From Rhodobacterales bacterium 34-62-10 (GTDB lineage Bacteria > Pseudomonadota > Alphaproteobacteria > Rhodobacterales > Rhodobacteraceae): DNA of 5,936 nucleotides. A program made the position numbers and the translations under genes. The stretch lies in assembly GCA_002282555.1 (NCBI GenBank), contig NCJR01000208.1, positions 1-5,936 of the forward strand. The letters run 5' to 3'. Positions 1-5,469 of the stretch are shown piece by piece. Position 1 is the stretch's first letter, and each line of letters begins with the position of its first letter. The notes under the pieces are model-generated. The model was given only the letters and a program-made list of their open reading frames with translations. It searched no databases and was not told where the DNA came from.

Positions 1-518
1 ATGAGATCGAACTTGTCGAGCTTGGCGAGGGCGGCCTCGAGGGCGAGGTCGCGGCGGGCGGCCTGGAGCTTCTGCATCATGTCGGTCGTGCTGGTGTAGA
101 GGACACGCCTGCCGGCTTCGACAAGGGCATGCCCGATGGCGCACAGGACGTGGGTTTTGCCCGTGCCCGAGTCGCCGATGGCGATGAGGTTGGCACCAGT
201 CTCGATCCAATCGCCTGCGGCCAGTGCCTCGATCCGGGCCTTGGTCACGCCGGGCAAGGCCTTGAAGTCGAGGGTGCCAAGGGTTTTGCCACCGGGCAAT
301 TGGGACTGCTGGAGGTGGCGATGTATGCGCCTAGCATCCCGCTCAGCCAGCTCCAATTCGGCCAAGGCCGCGAGGAAGCGGGAGGCCGGCCACCCCTCGG
401 TATCGGCGCGGTCCGCAAGTGTCTGCCAATGGCGTTGGAAGCTTGGCAGACGCAGCGCGGTGAGCATGGCGGGCAGCGCGTGGACATCGACGGGGCGCGG
501 TGCGGCGGGGGCGCACAT
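1..518 (-). CDS. istB: IstB, IS21 transposition helper ATPase (3' end beyond window)
   Basis: IstB is the AAA+ ATPase that assembles on target DNA and stimulates the IstA transposase during IS21 transposition. The first 172 codons are visible and open, against a usual family length of about 250-265 residues, so the Walker B and sensor regions lie off the left edge. The N-terminal helical region contains the family-like stretches LRLPSFQRHW (about residues 22-31) and RFLAALAELELAERDARR. A Walker A motif, GDSGTGKTH, lies near residues 115-123, followed by the family-like VLYTSTTDMMQKLQAARRDL. The ATG at 518 is supported by GGAGGG on the minus strand at 530-525, six bases upstream. The start lies inside the 3' part of istA, as is usual for translationally coupled IS21 genes. 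No defect is visible in this part. Confidence 0.92.
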   Translation of the reverse strand, partial: MCAPAAPRPVDVHALPAMLTALRLPSFQRHWQTLADRADTEGWPASRFLAALAELELAERDARRIHRHLQQSQLPGGKTLGTLDFKALPGVTKARIEALAAGDWIETGANLIAIGDSGTGKTHVLCAIGHALVEAGRRVLYTSTTDMMQKLQAARRDLALEAALAKLDKFDL

Positions 519-2023
519 GCGGAGCCCTCCAGCAGGGCGTCGAAGCTGGCCAACTCTGTCAGTGCCACGGGCGTGTCGTCCGGGAGGGCCCACTGCGGCG
601 GTTCCAACCGCTCCTTCAATCTGCGGGCCTCGGGCAGCTCACCCTGACGGAGGGTGTCGGCGATAAGGAGTGCCAGCTCGACCTCGCAGCCTTCGTCATG
701 GGCGAGGCAGAGCAGGTCGACCATCCGTCGGCAAGCGTCGCGACGGGGCAAGGCCGCCGAGAGCGCGGTCCAGGCCTCGGCGTATTCCGAGCGCGGGAAT
801 AGGCCGTCACGATAGACCGAGCCTGCCAGAGCTTGGGGCTTGCGGCGCGGGGCATGAATGACATGGCGATCGTTGACGCAATGGACGCGCAGACCGTCCT
901 CACGACCGCCGCGCCGCGGGTGGGTGAAGACATGGGTGGCGCCAAGAAAGGCCTCGATCCGGTCGTCATAGACATGGACCCGCAGCCGCTGGCCGATCAG
1001 TTGCGAGGGCGCGGAGTAGAAGACCTGATGAACCACGAAGCCCCCGGTCTTCGTCACGCGCGCAATCACGTCGGTGAAGTCGGTCGTGCGACGAGCAGGC
1101 AACGGCTTGAGCGCCGCCATCTCGATGCGCACAGCAGCCTCCCGCCGCCGGTTCCGGCGGGCGACGAGCTCATCCACGAAGCGCCGCCAGTCAACTAGAT
1201 CGGCAAAGTCCCGGGAGCCACGCAGGATCAGGGCCTGGTCGAGCGCCACCTTGAGGTGGTTGTTGTGCGCCTCAACCGAGCCGTTCTCATGCGCTTCACC
1301 ACGATTGTTGCGGCTCGCGAGCATGCCGTAATGGGCACAGAAGGCCTCATACCGCTTGGTGACATCCTCCGCGGCCGCGGCGTCGAGGTTCCGATATGCC
1401 GCCTAGAGGCTGTCGGTGCGATGTTCAGGCGGCACCCCGCCAAGTGTCCAAAGGGCGTTCTGCAGGTTCTCGGCCAGCGCAGTGAAGCTCTCGCCGCCCA
1501 GAACCACGGCGACATGTTCCCAGCTGCTGTAAGCCAGGACAAAATGATACAGGCGGTGTTCGAGAGGCTGCCCGCCGATCGTCACGCCCAAGGCGCTTGC
1601 GTCGGTGAAATCGGACAGCGCCATGCGCCCCGGCTCGGGTGCTTGCCGGAAGATCACATCGCGCTCTGGTCCGTGCAAAGCCCGCCAGTCGCGCACCCGG
1701 CGCTCAAGCGTCCGGCGGACGCGATCGTCCGGGAAGGCTTCGGGATGCGTCAACTGGAGGTGTCGCATCAAGGTGACGGCCTGAACGGCGGGATCACGCT
1801 CGAGGATCGGCAGCAGCACCGGTTCCCATACCGCGGCTAGAGGATCGGGCACGGTGCGGCCCCGGGAGGGCTTGCGTTGGGAGAGAAGGCGCGGATCAGC
1901 CTCGATCCTGCGAGCGGTGCGTTCGTTGAACCCCGCGCGGGCAGCAGCGACACGCTGGCTGTGCTGGAGACGGTCGGTCATGTATAATCTCACTTGCTGG
2001 TCGGTGACGGGTTTGCCCGGCAC
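245..2023 (-). pseudogene. istA: IstA, IS21 transposase, interrupted by one amber codon
   Basis: IstA is the DDE-type transposase that cuts and joins IS21 ends. The N-terminus has a helix-turn-helix (about residues 24-40, RVAAARAGFNERTARRIE). The catalytic domain follows, with D138 in LSDFTD, D204 in HRTDSL and probably E251 in HENGSVE. A TAG at 1405-1403 replaces residue 207, where relatives generally have serine (HRTDSLS). The same frame continues intact on both sides (AAYRNLDAAAAED follows), so a single TCG-to-TAG change explains it. Translation would stop after 206 residues, without the catalytic glutamate. The GTG start at 2023 is chosen for the GGAGA at 2035-2031, seven bases upstream; another in-frame ATG lies 23 codons further up. 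Family resemblance fades after FDALLEG near 530, yet the frame stays open to a TGA at 247-245, which suggests the normal stop is also lost. Family assignment is firm. Confidence 0.9.
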
Positions 2024-2030
2024 GGTCGTA

Positions 2031-2035
2031 TCTCC
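2031..2035 (-). promoter_or_regulatory. Ribosome binding site fixing the istA GTG start
   Basis: The minus strand reads GGAGA seven bases before the GTG at 2023. The in-frame ATG at 2092 would add 23 residues of low-complexity, non-family sequence, so this site favours the GTG. Confidence 0.55.
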
Positions 2036-2103
2036 GTTTAGTTGCAGAGATCTCGACCCTACCGGCCCGCAGCGGCCAGCACCTACCCCCAAGAAGAGAG
2101 CGA

Positions 2104-2162
2104 GGCCGGTGGCCCCAGTCTACGGTCGGGCTACGCGCTCCCTGCGACTGGGGCCACCGGCC
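2104..2162. repeat. Perfect 17-bp inverted repeat near the IS21 istA-side end
   Basis: GGCCGGTGGCCCCAGTC at 2104-2120 is exactly complementary to 2146-2162, with a 25-base spacer. It lies between the probable element end near 2188 and the istA start at 2023. On the minus strand it precedes istA, so transcripts entering from the LysR side would form a strong GC-rich hairpin. Either arm could also be a transposase-binding repeat, since IS21 ends carry several such repeats. No T-run follows the second arm on either strand, so a classical intrinsic terminator is not indicated. Confidence 0.7.
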
Positions 2163-2222
2163 AACTTGGCTGACGTTGGCGACCAACATGGTTGTCGCTC
2201 ATCAATGAAAGGCCATTGTGTT

Positions 2223-3059
2223 TCACGTGATAGTTACCATGGCTCTGATCTCATCTATCAGCGGATCGATCAAGTTCCGGTCTCGGCCCTCGTGACACAC
2301 GAGCCATACCGGAAGGGTGAACTCAGGCATATTGTTCACCAAGCTTATTCGGCCCTCTTCGATCAAATCTGCAACCAGGCGATAGGGAAAATATCCTGTT
2401 CCGCCAGCAGCTAGCAAATAGTTCAACCCTAACCACCCGATATTGACTGAGATCGGTGGTCCGGGCATGTCTGGAAAACTCGCACTGTGTTGAGCGTAGA
2501 ACTCTGGTCCCCAGTCAACATAGATGTAAGGTAAAGCAGTTTGGCTTTTGCAAGATGAAACCAATACAAGCCGTTCCTTCATCAATTCGATCGGTTCGAG
2601 TTGTGGACGGTGCTGCGGTGTATACATCACCGCGATATCCATCCGTCCGTCAATGAGACCCTGCATTAGGTCTGGCTCAAAGCCTATCTCTGCGCGAAAC
2701 GAAATTCCGGGCGACATTTGTCGAACGCGCGCAAGCCAAGGCAGCATTAAACTGTCCCAAAGCCCGATACGCGCACCAACGACCACGCTATTTTTGTATT
2801 CTTTAGGCAAGCCGATATCATGCCGAGCTTGCTCCACGGTCCGAACAATCAAGGCTGCGTGTTTCTGAAACCTTCGCCCATTGTCTGTCAGTATCGCACC
2901 CGCTCGATTGCGCGAGAACAACCTGCAGCCAAGTTGCTCCTCAAGCGCCTGAATACGTCCGCTTACGGTTGATTGCGTGACATGCAATCTTTCCGCGGCG
3001 GCGACGAAGCTACCTGCCGAAGCCACCGCCAGAAATGTACGGGCGAACTCACTGTCCAT
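2223..3059 (-). CDS. LysR-type transcriptional regulator
   Basis: This is a 278-residue cytoplasmic DNA-binding regulator of the LysR family, whose members usually run 280-310 residues. The N-terminal winged helix-turn-helix spans about residues 5-64; the HTH itself is near 18-37 (FVAAAERLHVTQSTVSGRIQ), followed by the typical LEEQLGCRLFSRN. The effector-binding domain occupies about 90-278, with LVLVSS, AGGTGYFPYRLV and a conserved-looking C-terminal segment ending at the TGA. I chose the ATG at 3059 because MDSEFARTFLAVASAGSF is the canonical family start. The frame is open further upstream, but that extension reads antisense to other genes. No strong Shine-Dalgarno precedes the ATG. A dyad of the LysR-box type lies just upstream and suggests autoregulation. 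The gene is divergent from a 103-aa ORF, its possible target. GC is lower than in the IS21 flank. The inducer cannot be inferred. Confidence 0.9.
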   Translation of the reverse strand: MDSEFARTFLAVASAGSFVAAAERLHVTQSTVSGRIQALEEQLGCRLFSRNRAGAILTDNGRRFQKHAALIVRTVEQARHDIGLPKEYKNSVVVGARIGLWDSLMLPWLARVRQMSPGISFRAEIGFEPDLMQGLIDGRMDIAVMYTPQHRPQLEPIELMKERLVLVSSCKSQTALPYIYVDWGPEFYAQHSASFPDMPGPPISVNIGWLGLNYLLAAGGTGYFPYRLVADLIEEGRISLVNNMPEFTLPVWLVCHEGRDRNLIDPLIDEIRAMVTIT

Positions 3060-3068
3060 AAAAGTAAC

Positions 3069-3083
3069 ATCGGGTATTCCGAT
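3069..3083. promoter_or_regulatory. Candidate LysR operator (T-N11-A dyad)
   Basis: ATCGGGTATTCCGAT contains a perfect 5-bp dyad, ATCGG-N5-CCGAT, and satisfies the T-N11-A consensus recognised by LysR-type regulators. It lies 9 bp upstream of the LysR start codon, within the 103-bp divergent intergenic region, where autoregulatory sites are commonly found. The seen part is the dyad; its binding by the adjacent regulator is inference. I could not identify convincing -35 and -10 hexamers for either divergent promoter in 3060-3162. Confidence 0.5.
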
Positions 3084-3152
3084 ATTAAAGTCCAGTAAAA
3101 ACCGTTTTTCGAAATTGAAAGAGACTGTTACCCTATGAAAATATATGGTTGC

Positions 3153-3158
3153 GAGGTG
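3153..3158 (+). promoter_or_regulatory. Ribosome binding site for the 103-aa ORF
   Basis: GAGGTG lies four bases before the ATG at 3163. It favours that codon over the in-frame ATG at 3145, which has only an A/T-rich stretch before it. Confidence 0.45.
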
Positions 3159-3162
3159 CAGG

Positions 3163-3474
3163 ATGCTGAGACAAAAATCTCCATTTGAAGTTTTGAGCCA
3201 CACATTTTTGGTGGGGGCAGAGCCACTAGAGTCAGATGCTCGCCTGCGACCCATTGCAGATTGTGTTAGCGAAGTCCTGCCGACAATTTCATACCTTACT
3301 GGCTCCAAGACGAGCCGACAGGTAATGTGGGCATTGGTTGCGATTGTTGTCGATATGGCACTCGAGGATGGCGATGCGGAGATGGCTGCCGCAGTACTTC
3401 GATCAAGCGCCCGGCTGCTAGAGGTAACAGCAGACGTTGACCTGTTCGGTGCGGTTCGCAAGTTTACAATATAA
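3163..3474 (+). CDS. Hypothetical 103-aa protein, divergent from the LysR gene
   Basis: I do not recognise this protein. It is 103 residues long, has no signal peptide, and contains a hydrophobic helix-like stretch near residues 60-70 (VMWALVAIVVDMALEDGD) followed by an alanine-rich amphipathic segment (AEMAAAVLRSSARLLE). It looks more like a small soluble helical protein than a membrane protein. In favour of a real gene are the GAGGTG four bases before the ATG, a balanced amino-acid composition, and the divergent position next to a LysR regulator, where regulated target genes are often found. Against it are the lack of a recognisable family and the fact that the opposite strand is also open across this stretch. 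If the gene is real, the LysR protein is its most likely regulator. Confidence 0.5.
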   Translation: MLRQKSPFEVLSHTFLVGAEPLESDARLRPIADCVSEVLPTISYLTGSKTSRQVMWALVAIVVDMALEDGDAEMAAAVLRSSARLLEVTADVDLFGAVRKFTI

Positions 3475-3644
3475 TAATCTGGACTACCAAAAACGTGACC
3501 GACGGAGCTAGATGTGTACAGCATATGACACGATCCCGACCGCCTGCAGCGCGAAACCATCCTTCGCAATGGCGTCAAACCACGCCTGCATTTCGGCAAG
3601 GATTTGCTTACACAGAAGACTACTGATGGCTTGGAGGGGATGTC
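3475..3644. other. Intergenic stretch with a possible transposase remnant on the minus strand
   Basis: Apart from the ribosome binding site of the next gene (GGAGGGG at 3633-3639), nothing certain is present. On the minus strand a 44-codon open stretch between stops (3642 down to 3508) includes KQILAEMQAWFDAIAKDG and ends SYAVHI. The spacing of AEMQAWFD and YA faintly recalls the C-terminal part of IS66 TnpC, in which a similar helix precedes an RYAL-like motif. The match is weak and may be coincidental. No promoter for the downstream gene could be identified with confidence. Confidence 0.25.
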
Positions 3645-4347
3645 ATGAGCCGTGAATTCAAGAGCTTTGAATGCCAAAGCGGCTTTTCCTCTCCGCCCTG
3701 CTATGCCGCCGAGATCGCACCAGATTATTACCATCCGATGGCAGTCGATCCCGAACAGGCACGCGACGTGACCCGCTGGCGCAAGGCCGAACGCACCCGC
3801 CTGCGCGAGGCGCGCATGACGCTGCCGATTGCTGAGCGCAAGGAGATCGGTGAGGCGCTGGCCGTGCATTTGCGACAGATGCTGAAAGACCGCTTCAGCA
3901 GGATGCAGAATGTTACATTCTCCGCCTATTGGCCGATAAAGGGTGAGCCCGACCTGCGCCCATTGATGGCGAAGCTGCACAATGCCGGCGTAACCGTCGC
4001 CCTGCCGCTAGTTGAATCAAGGGGGGCTCCACTCGCATTCCGCCGCTGGACGCCCGAGACTCGCATGATCCGCGGCGACTGGAACATTCCTGTCCCACCC
4101 CCGGACGCACAGGTTGTCACACCCGACATCGCACTTGCTCCGCTGGTCGGCTGGACGGCAGATGGCTATCGCCTCGGCTATGGTCTATTTCGACAGGACG
4201 TTGGCGGTGCTAACCCCAAAACCTTTTGTCATCGGCATCGGCTTCGAGGCGGCGCAACTTACGACCATTTTCCCACAGCCCCATGACATTCCTCTAGATC
4301 TGATTCTGACCGAGGTCGGTGTTCGATACGAACAAGTAAGGCCATGA
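3645..4347 (+). pseudogene. 5-formyltetrahydrofolate cyclo-ligase, frameshifted
   Basis: The intact enzyme (MTHFS, also called 5-FCL) converts 5-formyltetrahydrofolate to 5,10-methenyltetrahydrofolate with ATP in the cytoplasm, recycling a folate storage form. Visible family features are WRKAERTRLREAR near residue 45 (the basic N-terminal ATP-contacting region), FSAYWPIKGEPDLRPLM, VALPLVE, WNIPVP and APLVGWTADGYRLGYG. The family motif GYGGGYFDR is broken at 4184/4185: GGT is followed by a lone C and then TATTTCGAC, so about five bases (equivalent to GGCGG) are missing. After the break the family sequence continues in another frame (YFDRTLAVLTPKPF, then FPQPHDIPLD) to the TGA at 4347. Restored length would be about 235 residues, fitting alphaproteobacterial homologues with an N-terminal extension. 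The ATG at 3645 has GGAGGGG six bases upstream. Without a sequencing error, the gene is inactive. Confidence 0.92.
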
Positions 4348-4519
4348 TTGTGGAGTAGATCTCCCTACTCACGCGAACCTTCGAAAATCAACACTAAGAA
4401 ACGATTAAGTTGATCTTCTGGGCCCGCCTGCCTGAACGTGAGTTACCGCAAAAGTCCCAGTCGCCAATCAGAAGCAGAACAATGCCGGATACCTTTTCGA
4501 CATCGATGCATCGAGATGT
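4348..4519. other. Intergenic stretch without a recognisable gene
   Basis: I see no supported coding sequence here. A small stem (GAGTAG at 4353-4358 with CTACTC at 4365-4370) follows the cyclo-ligase stop but lacks a T-run. A 53-codon plus-strand open stretch from about 4441 into 4610 has no start codon with a ribosome binding site and no family I recognise. This may be further decayed insertion-sequence DNA. Confidence 0.4.
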
Positions 4520-4770
4520 TCAATCCCACCAAATGCCGAGGCTAAACGGATACTAAGTGAGCGAGTTCTCGAAGATGCCTTACTACTCAGAGGCTATTAG
4601 CGCGCCGACCAACGCCGAATCGCAGCATGCGAGAGCGAACTTTCTTTTTTGCGAGGTAAAAATTTCGGGTTTTGTGGCGGATATCTTCGACGATCTTCTC
4701 CGCCTAGGCATTCGTTTTTTACGGGTTTCTTGCTCATCTTCAGTCCATGATGGCTACGATCAGCCGGACA
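4520..4770 (-). pseudogene. Decayed IS3-type OrfA transposase remnant
   Basis: Read on the minus strand from an ATG at 4737, short patches resemble one group of IS3-family OrfA proteins but fall in different frames. RRRKIVEDIRHKTRNFYLAKKK (around 4710-4645; IRHKTR is at 4682-4665) matches the group's N-terminal stretch around IRHKTRKxYSAEEK. GVGRRANSL, then a degenerate YYK-like region, recalls EGIAxSLYYKWSKEF. IRLAS at 4551-4537 sits where KRLAG would be. Several frameshifts and stops separate these patches, so no functional product is possible. The remnant may begin near 4770, where the minus strand reads TGTCCGGCTGATCG, just at the disrupted end of the DUF6522-like gene. No OrfB is seen. 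The assignment rests on remembered family patterns and needs a translated search. Confidence 0.45.
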
Positions 4771-5058
4771 TCCCTAAGTTGCTTGGGCGGAAATGCGGCC
4801 TTGCTCTAATCACTGTCCGGCAGTTGATATTTTCGTCGATGATGAACCGGCACACGCGGTCGTCCCGGTGGAAGCTCAGACGCTAGCGCGTGGCGTCCTT
4901 GTCCGCGTCGCGGCGCGAGGTGATGATCCCAGTGCCCATTCCCACCTTGATTTCGTCCTCCGACAGGCCGAGCGCATCCATTCGCAGGGGCCGAGCGCAT
5001 CCATTCGCAGGAGGGTGTCGATGATAGAGTATCCTGTCTTAAGCTCAACGGATGTCAT
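4760..5058 (-). pseudogene. DUF6522-like small protein gene, doubly disrupted
   Basis: The ATG at 5058 overlaps the stop of the upstream 77-aa gene (ATGA) and is preceded by GGAGAGA at 5071-5065, so translation was coupled. If one copy of a 23-bp tandem duplication is removed, the frame reads a coherent protein containing ALGLSEDEIKVGMGTGIITS and then RLSFHRDDRVCRFIIDE. This resembles the DUF6522 pattern, in which a G-ITSR segment is followed by an acidic linker, GRWRL-F and a VDE-type strand. After that correction an in-frame TAG remains at 4885-4883, exactly where the tryptophan of the family's RWRL would stand, so TGG-to-TAG is likely. The C-terminal end runs into the IS3-type remnant. The function of DUF6522 proteins is not known to me. 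The lesions are seen directly; the family name is moderately certain. Confidence 0.6.
4966..5011. repeat. Tandem duplication of a 23-bp unit
   Basis: Positions 4966-4988 and 4989-5011 are identical 23-base units (each starts GGCCGAGCGCATCC and ends CGCAGG) placed head to tail. Because 23 is not a multiple of three, the second copy shifts the frame of the DUF6522-like gene. Removing one copy restores a continuous family-like reading across the site. Confidence 0.95.
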
Positions 5059-5288
5059 ACCGCGTCTCTCCAGTAGTCATTCGCCGCCGCCACGGTGGCG
5101 AAATGGGTCGCCACCACCTGGCTTGAGGCGATCAAGGCATCGGCGTTTTCAGCATAGACAGGCCGCAGCTTGTCACGAACTTCCGCGTCCGGCTGGGTCA
5201 TCTTGATCGCGACGCGGGCCATTTTTACGGCAAGTTCATAGCCTTCTTGCGGGGTGGCAGTCTTCAAGGTGGGAAGCCAGATGGTCAT
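5055..5288 (-). CDS. Hypothetical 77-aa protein in the ccoS operon
   Basis: I do not recognise a named family. The product is a 77-residue, apparently soluble helical protein starting [20 protein letters not shown]. It is rich in alanine, has alternating charged and hydrophobic positions, and ends NDYWRDAV. It has no signal peptide, membrane segment or cysteine motif. The ATG at 5288 is supported by AAGGA seven bases upstream (5300-5296); the frame is open further upstream but overlaps ccoS there and has no family-like sequence. The stop overlaps the start of the DUF6522-like gene by four bases (ATGA), and the gene itself overlaps the 3' extension of ccoS. The tight coupling implies a role with the cytochrome oxidase maturation genes, which is inference only. 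The gene appears intact. Confidence 0.75.
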   Translation of the reverse strand: MTIWLPTLKTATPQEGYELAVKMARVAIKMTQPDAEVRDKLRPVYAENADALIASSQVVATHFATVAAANDYWRDAV

Positions 5289-5469
5289 GTTGTATTCCTT
5301 CCGTTTCGGGTGGAGTTTCGCGTTTTTGTTGACCTGCGAATGGAATGACACGCCAAGCATTTCCTTCGAGATCTTCGAACTGGTTCGTTCGCACCGCCCA
5401 GATGAACGCACATAGACCGACGAACCCCATGAAGAGCGAAACTGGGATGAGGATAATGAGCGAGTTCAT
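5236..5469 (-). CDS. ccoS: CcoS-like cbb3 oxidase assembly protein
   Basis: CcoS is a small inner-membrane protein needed for insertion of heme b and copper B into the CcoN subunit of cbb3-type cytochrome c oxidase. The first 45 or so residues fit the family: one membrane helix (about residues 4-27, [23 protein letters not shown]), then the signature-like [14 protein letters not shown]. CcoS proteins are usually about 45-65 residues; this frame gives 77. The extra tail overlaps the next gene by 53 bp, so the original stop may have been lost by an indel or substitution. The ATG at 5469 overlaps the TGA of the upstream DUF2189-containing frame (ATGA), with GAGG seven bases before the start. The membrane and post-membrane core is intact, so a functional product is plausible. 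No other cco gene is in view. Confidence 0.8.
   Translation of the reverse strand: MNSLIILIPVSLFMGFVGLCAFIWAVRTNQFEDLEGNAWRVIPFAGQQKRETPPETEGIQHDHLASHLEDCHPARRL

Larger units (their letters stand above)
1..2188 (-). mobile_element. IS21-family insertion sequence, istA-proximal part
   Basis: Two overlapping genes, istA then istB, occupy this segment on the minus strand, which is the diagnostic arrangement of IS21-family elements. The istB-side end lies beyond the left edge of the window. I place the istA-side end near 2188, where the minus strand begins TGTTGGTCGCC, because IS21-type ends commonly start TG or TGT and because coding for the LysR gene resumes only about 35 bp further on. This boundary is inference: the other terminus and the target-site duplication cannot be seen. 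The element is very GC-rich, unlike the LysR segment beside it. Because istA carries a nonsense codon, this copy is probably not autonomous. Confidence 0.85.

Noticed and set aside
129..1840. Several plus-strand open frames of 60-194 codons across the IS21 region.
   Set aside because: They are antisense to istA and istB in very GC-rich DNA, where stops are rare; arginine- and alanine-rich composition and no family resemblance.
1981..1986. TATAAT on the plus strand inside istA as a promoter.
   Set aside because: It lies within coding sequence, has no matching -35 hexamer that I can see, and would transcribe into no supported gene.
3475..3644. 6S RNA (ssrS), which adjoins the cyclo-ligase gene in many proteobacteria.
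   Set aside because: The gap is only 170 bp and shows no long central-bubble hairpin pairing between its ends.
3060..3980. Long minus-strand extension of the LysR frame to 3980 (585 residues in total).
   Set aside because: The extra 307 residues read antisense to the cyclo-ligase and the 103-aa ORF, resemble no family, and precede a canonical LysR N-terminus at 3059.
4353..4370. Stem-loop GAGTAG / CTACTC just after the cyclo-ligase stop, as a terminator.
   Set aside because: Only six base pairs, AT-balanced, and no T-run follows on the plus strand.
4557..4886. Plus-strand 109-codon open frame.
   Set aside because: It lies antisense to the IS3-type remnant and the DUF6522-like pseudogene; its GFVADIFDDLLRLG part is the complement of the OrfA-like KIVEDIRHKTR region.
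4806..5058. Minus-strand open frames of 80 and 60 codons, read as they stand.
   Set aside because: They are products of the frameshift created by the 23-bp duplication; the corrected frame is the meaningful one.
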